DNA of 64,000 nucleotides from Monarcha castaneiventris obscurior. Lineage: Eukaryota; Chordata; Aves; Passeriformes; Monarchidae. Below the pieces are notes generated by a model. The model had not been told where the DNA came from and did no database searches. It saw only the letters and a program-made list of their open reading frames with translations. How positions within the stretch are numbered: the first letter of the stretch is position 1; each line of letters opens with the position of its first letter. The translations under genes and the position numbers were made by a program. Below, one piece after another: positions 1-13,068 of this stretch. The stretch is taken from positions 7,452,501 through 7,516,500 of the forward strand of contig JAMPIT010000437.1 of NCBI GenBank assembly GCA_026261815.1. Reading direction: 5' to 3'.

Positions 1-3000
1 CTTACCAAATGATTCTCTTCACTCCTTGTGCTTGAAGAAGAATGTAGTCCTGTCTGTTATCATTTTCCAACTCTGAACCTGAAATGGGAGAGGGAGAGGA
101 GAAGGAGCAGCACATTATAAATATAATATTTGCTGCTGTGCTGCTTTTGCATTACCTCCCACTGAGCAAAGCGTGAGTAGCATTAGTAGTGTCTTGTCTG
201 CTCATCACTTTGGCGAGAGGAAAATTCTTCAACAGCAGACTGCTGTGTGTGTCAGGAAGTTAAAAATATGCCATGGTCTAAACCTCTATTTCAGATGATG
301 TTTTACAGTAGCCAACCAGGATCAGTCTGTCCATCAAGTGGCAGCTGCAACTCTACTGAGAGCCTTAGGAAACACGCAAAAACACACACTGGTGTGCAGC
401 ATGGAGAGATGCTTGCTTTTGCTTCTGCAGTTCTTGAAGAGACCTGCTGGATTGTCTGCATTATGGCAATAGAGACACTGCAGATAATTTTTATAGGTGT
501 CTCACAACAAGCTGACAATGCCAGAGTGCAAAACAGGGGATGGGCAAATGAACAAAAGGTGCTTTGCAAAATTTTGTTCAGGACTAACAGGTGTTGAAAT
601 TTCTAGATCAGATTATCAAAACAATTGTATTCACTGCCAAATTCTTATTATTTTCAGATGCAATAGATTTGGGAAATATAAATGCGTTTTTATCTTTGAT
701 GTGTTTGCTAATATTGTAATGACTTAGAATACAATAGAATAACTTAGAATAACTCCCCAGTATATTTGGAGCTCAGTGAAGAGGAAGCATCATTAGCTGC
801 CGTAGACTAAAATACTTTGTAGAGGTATAACTGGATGCAGTATAAAATGAGTGACTGTGCTTGGAATGAGCTGAATGTTGTGATAGGAACACAGCAATTT
901 TAAGCATGGACCTGCAAAATTAGTACATGGCAATAATGCATTGACATATTGAAAAAAATTCTATAAAAAAGATCTTGAGTTAAAAGGAGCAAGTGTGCAG
1001 CAGCTCCAGTCTGCTTTGGAACATGACTTGGAACTGGAAAAGATAATGGAATTTTTCAGTCTCCAATTTAGTGTCTCATTTTGTTACTGGCTGCATTTGT
1101 CAGTAGGTGAAGTCGCAACTTGCACTATTTGCATGGTTCTTGCTGTAGCTGGAAATGCAAAACAATTTTGATAAAATGAATCCCAGTCATTCTGAGAAAG
1201 AGAATGGAAGAGACTATCAAAAAACCTCAGCCCTTAATCAAACAATGTTTGGCAAGTGGAATCAAAAACCTGAATAGTAAAAGTAGAGCACCTCCAAAAC
1301 TTGTGAAATGTTGTATATTTTCCTCCTTGGTTATTCATCTCTAATCAGGAATTGTGATGATGCTGCTGATGATTATTTTTCTTTAAAATAGTGCCAGTTA
1401 CCCACTTCTCTTGAAAAGGGTTTCCCCATGATATGCTTAATGGTATGAGATGCTGGTGCTTATTCACTTATTTACTAATGAGTTTCAACACCAGATAACC
1501 TCACTCTCAGCCTTCCCATAATGGGAAAGCATCAGGAGCAGCAGAGGTTATAAGCATTTGTACTTTTTTATTTCAGAGATGAAATTTTGAGTATGTGGAG
1601 TGATGTATGTTGATGCAATATTTAGTACTGTGCAAAATAGACACAAGCAGCTAATTTTTCTTCAGCACCTCTTCAACCACTGGTCTGAATCTCTACCACA
1701 GGGAGTCAGCAGAAAAGAGAATTTTCTTCCTTCTTTCTTTCCTTCCTTCCTTCCTTTTCTTCCTTCATCTTATGGAATTACAGTCTTCATTAAAGGAATG
1801 AAGCAGATGATAAAATGTGTACCCAATATGCATTTATGCTTTCATGCACGTAAAAATAATTACTGTGCAAGTCTGCCAAATCCCTGAAACTTGGCACTCT
1901 CCAGATGGAAACATAGGTGCAGTCAGGGTTAAGGTTTCCCATAGAGGCTTTGAAAAGAAAAAATTTGTGTTATGTGAAAGCATTGCACTGGAGTCTTAGC
2001 TGAAAATGAATAGAAGTTACTGATTTTTTTAAAGTAACATGAACAGGGCGAGAGATAAGTACAGTAAAATATACCTAAATTGTTTAATAGAAGATTCTGC
2101 AGATTTCTTGATAATCTTGTATATTTAGAAGAGATAATAATATTGAATATGTTATTGTACATATATAGTACATCCTTGTAGTTAGTGTCTAAGTGTTCAC
2201 TGTGTACATACAAAGTTATGAAATTCTGCTTTATAATTTCTTTTAATCTAAAGTGCCACGCATGGTTAGTTCATGTCTTCAAGCTGCTTAGAGCAGTTTT
2301 AAAAGCAAAACAAAACAAAGCAACAAACCAAAATTACCTTTATGTAAAAGTAACACCACAACTATGTTATGAAAGGAAGATAAAAGGGAAGATAGGGAAA
2401 CAGTGTTACTATATGGTCAGAGAGAACCTTTTGGTTTTGTCTTTAATTAATTATGAACTTCAGTATATTCAGAAGTTTCAGTTCTTTCTATTTATTTTTT
2501 AGTGTAAATTACCCACATTACTGTTGTGAGTATTTTCTTGTAACCCTATTTTACTTCAAGTTGTTGAACCTTAATGATAAATTTTGAGTAAGACTATACT
2601 ATAGTGAAGTGCTGTTTGTTTATTACTAGTTATAATATTTAAAACAAAACAAAAGCTCACCAAAGGGTTTTAGGAATACAAACCCTGTTGAGGTCTAGTG
2701 GAGACTTGTGGTCTTAAGTACCTTAATGCTGCCCTGTAACTACCAGTGATTCCGCTGTAATCTCAGTCTTTTGTTAGCAATCCCCATAATTTACACATCC
2801 CATTTGTGCATGCACAGCATACACTGCTCTTCATAGCTTTTTTAAACATACTGGGTTTCCAAGCCAAGGTTTAAGTACAACAGGAAAGAGAATTGTGCAC
2901 AATGGTCAGTGAAATAATCTTCTCACTAGAAAAGCTAAGAAAAATATTGGGAAAGAGAAGAAATATTTTCAGATCAGGTTTGTAATTATGGAGCCAGTGA

Positions 3001-4377
3001 AGCAGAGGTACAAGCAAGTATCTTGAAAAGGAATAAGGTGCAGAGAGGACATCTGAGTCATAGAAGAATTCCTAAAGGTTCTATAGAAGTGGGAGGAACA
3101 ATTTGGGATCAGCTGATTACGTAAGTGGGAAAAAGTAAATTAAGAGCTTTGAAAATGAGAGATCTTTTAACAGATGTTTGAAATAAGCAGCAAAGTTCAT
3201 GTTTTTGTCAGGAATCCCAATCTTTATCTATATTTAAAATAAATGTTTACCAAGACTTTTAGAACAGATTTATTTTCCCCTCCTTCTCTGAAACAGGAAA
3301 ATTCCCCTGCAGTGAGAGTGCAGCAGATTTAAACATCCAAAACCTCTACTTGCTTCCTGTTGTATATCTTGACAGCTGAACCTTTGCAATAATGGAGTTG
3401 TCAGGATTTTAGTTGTGGTGGGGATGGATTATTGATGTTCCTTGGACACATTTAAACACTTTTGCTCTAAAGCTTCAATAACTTCACAGCCAGGGAACAT
3501 TTTGCCTATGCTGTTTATGTTATGGCCTGGGAAAATAAAAAGCAACATGTAACCTACATGGGTCTGCAGCTGAAGTACTGATCTTCCCCTCTCTCCCCAC
3601 CCCTGGAAAAGCAGAAATGTTGCTGGAATGGGTCTGGATGTGAGGTGAGACTATCACTGCCACAGTGACTACGCTCTGTGGAAACAGCTCTGCTGGTGTT
3701 ATGTTGGTGAAGCTGCTGAATTAGGAAATGTTGGATGTTAAGAGAAGCAGGAAAATGGACGAAATTCTCTGCTCAGGTAACAGGCTGATGGTAACTGGTA
3801 GCTTTGACCAGAGACAAGTCTGGCTTAGGGCTTTTCAAAGCAACTTTCTACATGATTTGCTTAGCCAGTAAAAGTTTTACAGGAGTTATTCAATAAAGGA
3901 TTCAAAGCTAAACAAACCCTGGAAAAAGTCACATGATGAAGTTCTCACATTTTTTGTTTTCAAGGATTATTTTCACTTTTAGTAGTTTCTGGAGGCTCAG
4001 GAAGACAAAACTATTTTGTGATGGTGGATGACAACTGACTTCTGATGAATGCAAAGCGATGATTTATGCAATAACTTGATTTAGCCAGGTATTAATTTTT
4101 AAAAAGTATTTCAGCATCTCCTTTATGATCCAGCTTATTGTGTTGCAGTAAGTTATCAGAGATGTTCTTGGGTTTGAACTGAACCTTAATAAAGTTTTGC
4201 TTAAGACAAAGTGGTCACTTATTGAAACATTCATTTTGAGGCACAGATATATAAAGGATCTCTGAAGCAAAGACTGAAATCTACTTGGTTTGAAATACTG
4301 TAATGAACAGTCCTTTTACGACAGGTACCAGACAACTATTACATAACTATCCTTAATTCCCTAATTTCTTTTTTATG
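1..4377. other. AT-rich non-coding stretch
   Basis: No gene is recognised. Open frames of about 60 to 116 codons occur on both strands but overlap each other, lack any domain I know and have no coding texture. The only structured items are a pyrimidine tract at 1722-1766 and short A-rich patches, for example near 2303-2330. It is consistent with bird intergenic or intronic DNA. Confidence 0.75.
1722..1766. repeat. Pyrimidine tract with (TTCC)n core
   Basis: An uninterrupted run of C and T, with a perfect TTCC tetranucleotide repeat at about 1739-1756 and imperfect TTTC/TTCC units on both sides. It is a typical vertebrate microsatellite. A short forward-strand open frame (1600-1887) runs through it and owes part of its length to the absence of A-containing stop codons here. 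Confidence 0.9.
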
Positions 4378-4412
4378 TATCACAGAATCATTTAGGTTGG
4401 AAAAGACCTTTA
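4378..4412 (-). mobile_element. CR1 LINE 3'-end scrap, reverse orientation
   Basis: The segment reads as the reverse complement of a CR1 3' terminus: a TCACAGAATCAT block, then AGGTTGGAAAAGACCTTTAA, which matches the well-known avian CR1 tail motif on the opposite strand. Homology fades after about 4412, so only some 35 bases can be claimed. Sequence to about 4600 may be further degraded CR1, but I cannot show it. CR1 elements are non-LTR retrotransposons usually truncated at their 5' end, so a short 3' remnant is the normal form. Confidence 0.6.
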
Positions 4413-6228
4413 ACACACAAGATACTTTATCTTTAGAATTTACATCAGTACAAGCCCTACAAAAATTCTGAGATTCTGCAGTCACTGTTGGTATCTTTGG
4501 GTCTGTTTTTTTTTTTTTCCCAAGACAAGACAGAGGCCAATCATGCTCATGTTTAATTCTTGCCAAAAGATCCCCCAGGTCTTTCATTTGGATTAATTAT
4601 TTACAATAACCTATTCAACAAAGTTATATAACAGTTTTATGAAACACTTTCTTGTTTTTCCAGACTGCTCTCCAGGACTTCTCTCATATAAAATGTTGGT
4701 AAATTAAAAACTAAGAATTAGTGCAATAGCACTCTCGGTCCATGATTGATTTTTGCCCCATATTTCTGTAGGAGCACAAAGAAATAATTTAAATGAATAC
4801 TAACACTGATGTATTCTATCCCTATACATTTCAATTTTGTCTCATTTCATGAGACAAGCCCAGAAGCATGGCCCTTGCTGTATTTTAACCAGAAGTTCTG
4901 CCCACTTGCTGAGATTCTGCGAATTTTGTAGTGCAAGAGATCATGTACTAGATGATTGTACAGATGCCTGGAAACCTATTAGTTAAATTGTAACCTCGCA
5001 TGGGAAGGACCTATCTAAAAATGCATTATTTATGCATGTTTGGAATTTCAATGGTATTTGGCTGTGTTACAAAGAGAAGGCTAACGAGACTGTGCATCTA
5101 CAAAAGTATCAGCTTCTCCAGATCGTCTCCTTTCTACAGAATACCTTTGCAGTGGTTCTGGTTTTGTCATTGCCTAAGGGCATAGAGGCACTAACACAAA
5201 CTCTGTAGAGGCAAACATGAGATTTTGAGATTATGTCCAAGTTATGTGGTGTCAAAGTGATGTGTAGTTTTAGCACCACCAGGTTTCACTCTTCTGGGAG
5301 TTAGTAATTTTTAAGAAGCTTTGCAGTTCAAACAAGAAAATGGGATTCAAAAAGCCATTGTTCAGAATTTGGAATGTACACCTAATAATTATTTTTGTTA
5401 CTTTATACATTTCATACCATGCTTTTAACTTACTTTTATGAGGTGGACTACGAATTAGCTACACTGGAAAAGTGAAGCAAAACAGCACCAGGTCCAGCCG
5501 CTTCAGTTCCAGTAAAAGAAATTACTTTTACTCAACTGCTTTATCATTTGAAACCCTCAACAGTTCTGGGAGGGAAGTAGAATCTCTTAACAAGAGAAGT
5601 CATGAAATTGGGATGTGCAGGGTCAGTACAGCTACAGTGCAGGTTATTGCTCAGTTCTGTTAGTTTGTTTTTCTTCTCAGCCAAGTACCTAGGGTGAAGG
5701 AGTTACGAAAAAGCTTTTTGGGGGCAGTATTAGCTATGAAAAAGAAGATAAGCTCAGATACTCCTGGGTGTGCTGGGTACTCTGAGAATTATACACAGAA
5801 TTTGTGTATGACCTCAGCTCACTCAGGTGGAGCTCCCATTCAACCTAATTCAGTGATAATTGTGCCATTTTAATGGTGCTGGGATTTCTCTTTTTTTTTT
5901 TTTTAATAATTTCTCTGTATAAAAAATTAGAGAAATGAGAAAGTGGTAGTTTCTTCAGGATGTTGTGAATTTAACAGTGTGAAGGGCCTGTGTAAGGTGG
6001 TGGGGTTGCCCAAATGAATGCAGGACTTATATGCAGTATCCAACAGCAATTGAATAAAATAAATAAATCTGATCCAAGAATATTTGTAAAAATACATCAT
6101 CTCAACTTCTTTCCTATATCATTTCTTTCTTCCTCTGACATCAATGTCTTTTTCTTAGGAATTATTTCTCTTTAGAATAAGTCTCTATTAACCAGTCTAT
6201 TCTGAACTGCTTGGGCACTCATGTATTG

Positions 6229-6261
6229 ATCAATAGCTGATCAATGTGATCAGCTATTGAT
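6229..6261. repeat. Perfect 15-bp inverted repeat, 3-nt spacer
   Basis: The left arm ATCAATAGCTGATCA (6229-6243) is the exact reverse complement of the right arm TGATCAGCTATTGAT (6247-6261), separated by ATG. The left arm also overlaps the 12-bp palindrome TATTGATCAATA at 6225-6236. It could form a cruciform or an RNA hairpin if transcribed, or offer dimeric protein sites. No flanking target duplication or element ends were seen, so a transposon footprint is not supported. Function is unknown. Confidence 0.85.
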
Positions 6262-7265
6262 GTAAGTGAAGCAGTGACACCTTTTAGTGTAAGAATTTTA
6301 AAAAATGCAGATGCCTTCAGAAATATGTGTACTTTACACAAGGGCTTTTGTATCCCAAAATATGTCTTTTGTTCCTAATCATAACAGCTGATCTACTAAA
6401 GATATTACCTCTTCCTATATATTTGGCATATTTACCTAGAAATATTTCTTTCTCAATATTTGTGATACTAACACATAATTTTCTTTTTTAATCACTTCCC
6501 TTTAGCTGCTTTTATTTAGCTTTTGACATATGGATTAGTGTTCAAAATATCATCTGGACATTTTGAAGTTTAAATGAGCCAGTTTAGCTGGATAGTTAGA
6601 AAAAGCTTGAAACTTGTATTAGTTTTCCTCTTTTTTAGGGAATGTTTCTGTGTATTGAGGTTCTTAGCGCTCTTGTGTCCCTTGTATTAGGATCCTTGCT
6701 AATGGATCTTAATTTTATGAAACTCTAATACAAACCAGACAATGAAAATCTACTTATTTTCTGCTTTGTCGCTTAAAATTGGGAATTCTATTTTTACAGA
6801 ATATACCTCACCATAGTTTTTTGAAAGTGTGATGTAATTCTAATTCTCGTCTATTGATGCTGTAATTTTAATAATCATTCATGAACAGGAATATCAGCTG
6901 CATTTTGTGTTTCTGTAATCAGAACTGAAAATAGGATACATTTGGATACAATAGGACTTTTTATGGTCCCTTATGGAGTTACTGTCAGAATCTCCTAGTA
7001 AGGGTGTGGAAAACCCTGGTACCCTAAGCTTTCACCTCAATCACTGCAAGAATCTCTGATATACAGATGTAGAACATGGTTAAACTGGATCTTATATCAT
7101 CAGGTGTTTTCTGACGTAACTGTTGACTTCAATCATAACACCTGAGTTTACTGGCTTCACTGCTTTTCTGTTCAGAAGTCATATGATAAGTCTTCAGCTG
7201 ATGGAAATGACCAGTTAAGGGAGGGTGGTTGTTTCTTTTCTCTTTGACATGACAGGTGAAGTTCT

Positions 7266-7293
7266 TATATATAGACATATATATATATATATA
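7266..7293. repeat. TA dinucleotide microsatellite
   Basis: Alternating TA interrupted once by a GAC at 7274-7276. It is an ordinary microsatellite. Two short reverse-strand open frames ending near here contain the corresponding Ile-Tyr runs and are artefacts. Confidence 0.9.
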
Positions 7294-9964
7294 CAAGTTG
7301 TGTCTTTGTTTTAAAAATACATGAAAGTGTTCCCACATTCATCTCAGAAGCCACCCATATTGTTCTTACAGTGTGCACCTCCTGATACTGCTGCTCTGAT
7401 TGCTGTTTCCCAACTGCCATCCTTGGAATGTCAGCAAATACAATCAACTGCTTTCTTTTCCTCTAGACTTCCAGATTTAGTGGGCATTTTCCCCCCCTTC
7501 CCCCTCCTCTGCTTGGATTTCTTTCTGATGGTTCCCCTCCCCCTCTTTAGTTTACAGACTTCTCCAATGCTTTTTTTCTGTGCTGATTGCAGGAACACCC
7601 ACCTTTCTGTGGTTTTAGTAGAGCCTTTCATGCTCTTTTTTCTGTACCAGCCCTCTAACCAGATATTTAGGCCAATTATTCTGTTCAGTTTCATTATTCT
7701 GCTCCCACAACTACAGTAATAGCCCACTTGAAAGATCACTTGGCTTCTTTCACTGTTGAGACTGCTTGCTAGTTCCCAGAATGGCATCTTCACATCCTGT
7801 GATCTTCTGTTGCCTTTTTTTCCCCCAGAGTTTTATTTAAATTAAAAAAGGGTGGGGGGTTAAAAGGAAAACCACACACATACAGATGAAGAGGGGGAAA
7901 AAAGGAGCCCACATATCAAATACATGCTTTAAGGAAGGGAAATTCCAACACTGTCAGTTTGCAGGAGACACTGTATATCAAATACTATTATTCAGTACAT
8001 TTTCCACAACAGGACTGACTAAAAATCCCATTGAGGTTTCCTAGAGCAAGCTTTGCCTGCTCTTTGTTTTGCAGCCACAGAGTATGATTTTTACCTAATG
8101 TTATGAAATGGCACCCAGAAAACCTTTACCTCTATTTTGTCCATGCCCATCCAAATTCAAAGATGTAACTTCAAAAGTCTCTAAGTAAAGGTTTTTAAAG
8201 TGTGTGTAGTCACTTCACATGATAAATTTAAAATCACAGTGTGTTCATGTCTCCCAGATCATAGATATAATTTAACTTAGGGTTTTAAAAAGTCTAACTT
8301 TTCTGCCTCCTTTTCTCTTGCTTCTCGTTTCCCTTTCATCTTCTACTTTCATCACTAATGTGTGAAATTATTTGCCTTCTTCACCCTTATCTCTTCTGAA
8401 TTAGGAGACTGAAGATATGCAGAAATATTTCATGCTTATTTCTTGTGTGATGGTTACCATCAGATGAGAATTTTATGACTGGATCCTACTTTATCTTGAT
8501 AAACCTCTCTTTACAGTAAATATAGATTCTGTTGTTCTTAGTACTAGAATTGTTTTTCTAAGGTAAAAACGGCATTGTTGTTGAACAATAGAGTAATCTC
8601 TTCAACAGATTTATGTGTAACTTGTTTGTATCCACTCCAGCCTTTTTTTCTCCTACCATAATTAATACTTTTTCAACTGGGCAGCAAAACACAGGTGATT
8701 TGGGGTAGGGTTTTTTTTCCCCCAAATATCGTATCAAATGCTGGAATGGTACCTTATATTTCTAAAGGGGAAAACAAATCCAAATATCCCATAAGGTAAA
8801 AATAATCAAAAAAATTTCATTTGTGAAGAACATAACTCATTGCCTCTTATGCAGACAGTGTGAATGTACAAAGTGCTTAAATGATCAGGTATTTTTTGCT
8901 TCAAGTTCTTTGATTACCTTAACTTTTAGAAGAGATTTTTCATTTCTGTCCTTCTATCAGAGAAAATGTGAGCCTGCAACTCTACCAAATAAATTTCTGA
9001 TAGTGCTGGGGGCGAGGAGAGGATCAGCCCCACACAGGAGAGCTCTTCCCATGAGTGCTCTGGGCTGCACAGAACTGATGCTCCTTCTCAGTGCTCCTAA
9101 TGAGAAGCAGCCTGGTGCACTGGGAGCAGTCTCAGCAAAGGGGTGATGATGAAATGGGCACTTCTCAGGATCAGGGATAAATTACATACCCAGGAAGGTG
9201 CAAACCAAAATTACATTGCTATTCTCTGCATTGTATCAATTCAGAAGAGGACTTCACTTCTCAGAGCTGGCACTCCAGCCCCTTTCACAGCCCATCAGCT
9301 CATCTAAGGAGAGCACTGAGAATTCTGAATCTCTGTAGTCGTTCTTATACACACAGTCATATGGTGACAAGGTTTTCTGTAATGAGGGGGCTGATGTAAA
9401 TCACATGCAACAGTTTCCAAATTCAGAAGGAAGAACTTTTGGCCGTTTATTTTTAGTGACATGCTGAACTAGAAAATAAGATGCAGGCCATAGTGTTTGC
9501 ACTTCATAACAGTACAAGTACTTAGCTTTTTTAGAAATATATTTAGATAAAAGAGGAATGCCTCTATTTCTCTATATTTCAGAAGCTTGTGATCCACAAT
9601 CTCTTTTCAAATCCCAGATATGATAACCAAGGGGTTATGTACCTCAAATAATTTTGTGAATCTGTATTTATCTTCTCTGAGGCAAGAAGCAATTTATGGA
9701 GTGAAGTGAGGAAAGGGCCCAGGCAAGGAATTCTGTGTATTCAGTGGACCATGCTGATTAAGCGTATCTGCATCTTCTTAAATTTTATGATTAAAAACAA
9801 TTTATATGAGTTATTGAAACTTCCCATGTGCTCAACAAACATAACATTTTAATATTTTTCCTATTTAATCCAATTTGTTCCTAGTATATCTCCAAACTAC
9901 AGTGCCTGAACTTCTAGATAGATAATGAAGTGCATATTCTTGAGTTTGTGTTTTTGCACAGATT

Positions 9965-9978
9965 AAAAAAAAAAAAAA
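9965..9978. repeat. Poly-A tract
   Basis: Fourteen consecutive A. No LINE or pseudogene body is recognisable immediately upstream, so I do not read it as a retrotransposon tail. Confidence 0.85.
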
Positions 9979-11754
9979 TTTGCTGAGATCATTTACTATG
10001 CAAGGTGTGTAATCCCATTTATAACATATTTTTGTTAAAATACTTTTTGCCCCAACAAGTCTACACATTAAAGGGAGCCATGCTAGAGTGGTGACATATA
10101 TTTTTCTGATTTCTTCCCATTTCTTCTGACCATTTGTCAGAAATGGTCCCACTATTTTTCCTGACCTGTCTTCACTCGCTGTGCTGAACCATTCTGAGAT
10201 CTTTTTTTTCTAAGGCAATGCTATGCACTATGGCTTCATCCTTCAATTCCTGTATGTAGTGCACATGAGACAGCCAGGGTATTGCAGTGTTCCTTATTAA
10301 AGAATCTCAAGTGAATCCCAACACAGTGAGCAAAAAGATCTTTCCCTTCTCTCTATGATTTCAGAACAGGAGCACTTTCTCTATAGGCAGCATCTCAAGC
10401 CACTGGGATTGCCTATAACTATTTTCAGCCTTTTGGGAGGCTATATATATATATACTTATTCTGTGTTTCTAGGCTTAAGTAGAAGAGATAAATGCCCTG
10501 GCAAGCTGTCTTTGTACTCTTCCACACTGTTCTTTTGTTGGATTTACTTCAGACCATAATCTACTAGGTCTGTGTGTTGTAAAATCTTGTCTCAGAGTAG
10601 TGGAGAAGGATGGCAGAAAATAAAGGACCTTGCTTTTCAGCAGCAGCTAAAGATACATTTTCAATTTCTCTGTTTAAGGTTTGTGAGGCACATTCCGGGA
10701 ATATCCAGCAATCTGGTATTCCCTGAGTGAGCTGTGGCCCATGGAGGGTGTGTTCTGGACCAGGTTTGTCCTGGAGAACTGCAGCCCCTGTGAAGAGCTG
10801 TCCTTGGAGGGCTGTGGTGTGGGGAAGGACCCAGGCTGGGGCAGATGAGAACTATGAGGAGGGAAGGAGCAGCAGAGTGGAGCTGTCAGGAAGGGACCAC
10901 AGCCCCCCTTCCCCACTACGAATGCAATGGTGCCAAGTTTTCTTGGCAACGCTGATTTAATTCATTTGCCAAATGCAATTTTACCTGAGCAGTTTCCCAT
11001 CCAAGACACCTTTTTGACAGCATAGTAAAATTACCAGAGGTCTCTGACAAGCACATTAAAATTCCCAGTGAATATAAACTTTTACAAATGATTGATCGGG
11101 AGCTGGTTAAATTATCTGTTACGACATCAAGCAATCTGGCGATTTTGTCACTGCATAGACAATGGCGAAAATCTTTGAATTCATTATCCCAATCAAGTTG
11201 TCCAAGGGCACAGCCTGACCCTGCCTGGGAATGCTGTTTAGGTACCAAGTGTGCCTGTGGGTGTCTGACCCTGTGTGGTCTGTGAGGGGACAGCCCTGCG
11301 TCCCCAAGGGCAGCCAAGGAATCCCACAGCACCGCTTCCTCCTCAGTTACCGCTGACATGTGCACTGGCAGGGCTGTTTTTCTACCTTTTTCCCCTCAGT
11401 CCTTTGAGGAAAGCCCCACCAGGCAGTGTTTTGCCCATTCTTCAATGCATTTTTGGGGCTGGTTGTGGCTGGCAGGAACCAGCGGCCTCTGGGCAGGCCC
11501 GGCCTCCCCTCACAGAGGTCCTGCAGCCCCACTGCCCTCACCACCCAAACTCCACAGGTGGTGCTGCTCTCTCCTCCCCTAAAGTGAAAAAGAAGTGTTT
11601 TTCTAACCTAATGTTTATTTAAAGCTGGGATACAGAGGAAGGAGGGCTGGCTTTGGGATTTATAGTAAGTGTCACACTGATGATGACAGGAGGTACTGTC
11701 ACAGTGATATTGAAAGGAGGGCAAAAACGAAATAATTCCTGATGTCTCTGAAAG

Positions 11755-12177
11755 AGCTGAACTATAGAGAAGTGGCTGAGGTCACTTGGTCTGTTCAGCC
11801 TGGAGGAAACTGAGGTCCGACCTCATCAGGGTCTGCAGCTTCCTCATGAGGGGAGGTGGAGGGGCAGGTACCAATCTCTTCTCTCTGGTGACCGGTGACA
11901 GGATTTGAGGAAATGGCATGGAGCTGACATAAGGAAGGTTTAGGCTGGACATTAGGAAAAGGTTCTTAAAAGGTTCTTCACCCAATATGGTGTTTGGGCA
12001 CTGAACAGGCTCCCAGGGAAGTGGTCACAGCCCCAAGCCTGTGAACAGAGTTCAAGGAGTGTTTGGACAAGGCTCTCAGGCACTTGGTGAGATTCTTGGG
12101 GTGTCCTGTGCAGGGCCAGGAGTTGGACTCGATGATCCTTGTGGGTCCCTTCTAACTCAGTGTATTCTATGACTCTA
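11755..12177 (+). mobile_element. CR1 LINE, 5'-truncated 3' end
   Basis: Blocks of the avian CR1 3' region follow in the expected order: 'ggtctgttcagcctggagga' near 11788, 'taggctggacattaggaaaa' near 11941, 'caggctcccagggaagtggt' near 12006, and 'ggactcgatgatccttgtgg' near 12126. It ends in an ATTCTATGACTCTAT terminus, the CR1 short tail repeat, with no poly-A. This is the 3' untranslated region and the extreme end of ORF2. The reverse transcriptase and endonuclease parts are absent, as in most copies because of 5' truncation, so the element is dead. Many substitutions indicate an old insertion. It is the strongest single indicator that the host is a bird (or at least a sauropsid). Confidence 0.93.
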
Positions 12178-12997
12178 TTTTCTCTGTCTCTATGCTTGAG
12201 ATAGAGACACTGTGTCTTTAATTATAAGTAGTCATGCTACTTCCAAATACTTTAAAAATTTTAAGTACTCGAAAAATTTTAAAACAAAGTTGTCCATCAG
12301 ATCTTCAGATCAAACATTTCTTTGCCTATCCTTGACCCTCAAATTCTTCATGCAAGGAAAATAGGCCTCTTTTATGATGCAGGAATCTACTGGAGATCAA
12401 AACCTTTCTCATAAAAAACTACTAACAGAAATAGCTGAAGCTTTATAGATTATGGGATAAGAACAGACGTTACCTCAGGTGCCCAGGGGATGTAAAATTT
12501 GGCATGGCAATCAGAAAGATGGTTAAATTCATTATTCTGATGTCAAAATGCTGTTCCAGTCACAACTTATAAAATAGCAAAATCTTTTGAATTCATTAAT
12601 GTGATGAAATTGTTCAAAGAAATGTTAACACAGTCTTTATGGAGGAATTAGAGCTGAATGATAATGACTGAAGCTCTGCTATAAATACAACCATCCCAAT
12701 GTGTGTTATTTCTTTAATATGTGCTGTGAAAGTGTTTGGAAGATGCTCAAGATCCAGAGGAATACTAAGGATAGAAATTCTGTCCTAAATTTATTTTAAA
12801 AATTAGTAATAATAAAAAATACTGTGAAAAAAAAAAGACAGCAGACCTTGCAATTTTTTAGCAGAGTCTATTGCCATTCTTTGGTTAAGAATTCCATACA
12901 GAGGACATGGGAAAATGCCAGTGCCAGAAGGAAGGAAAAAAGCACTTTCACGTGTGATGTATTTCATCAAAGAACAAGTCTGCAAGCTTAATGGAAT

Positions 12998-13068
12998 TCT
13001 TTTGTGGGTTTTTTTCTGTTTTGTTTTGGCTTTTGTTTTGTTTATTTGCTTTGTTTTCTTTTTTCTTC
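12998..13068. repeat. T-rich low-complexity tract
   Basis: Runs of T interrupted mainly by single G, giving irregular TTTTG/TTTG units. The forward open frame at 12915-13154 translates it into Phe, Val and Leu residues, which gives a spurious hydrophobic peptide. Confidence 0.8.

Larger units (their letters stand above)
4413..11754. other. Non-coding stretch with simple repeats and GC-richer patches
   Basis: No gene is recognised. Contents are poly-T at 4506-4518 and 5891-5904, a 15-bp inverted repeat at 6229-6261, TA repeats at 7266-7293 and 10442-10455, a pyrimidine-rich zone around 7440-7570, poly-A at 9965-9978, and GC-richer patches near 9000-9140, 10690-10920 and 11200-11580. The longest open frame of the window (149 codons, reverse strand, 10916-11365) lies in one of these patches but overlaps several frames on the opposite strand and shows no domain. 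Confidence 0.7.

Noticed and set aside
3058..3105. TCATAGAAGAATTCC stretch resembling a reverse CR1 tail
   Set aside because: It lacks the diagnostic GGTTGGAAAAGACC-type block; the similarity is limited to a few bases.
4413..4600. Possible extension of the reverse CR1 scrap
   Set aside because: No CR1 block could be matched beyond about 4412, so the extension was not claimed.
7321..7719. 132-codon forward frame rich in Phe, Leu and Pro
   Set aside because: It is a by-product of a pyrimidine-rich segment, mirrored by a 120-codon Lys/Arg-rich reverse frame.
10916..11365. 149-codon reverse-strand open frame
   Set aside because: It is the longest frame, but it has no recognisable domain or coding bias, overlaps at least two forward frames and lies in GC-richer DNA where stops are rarer.
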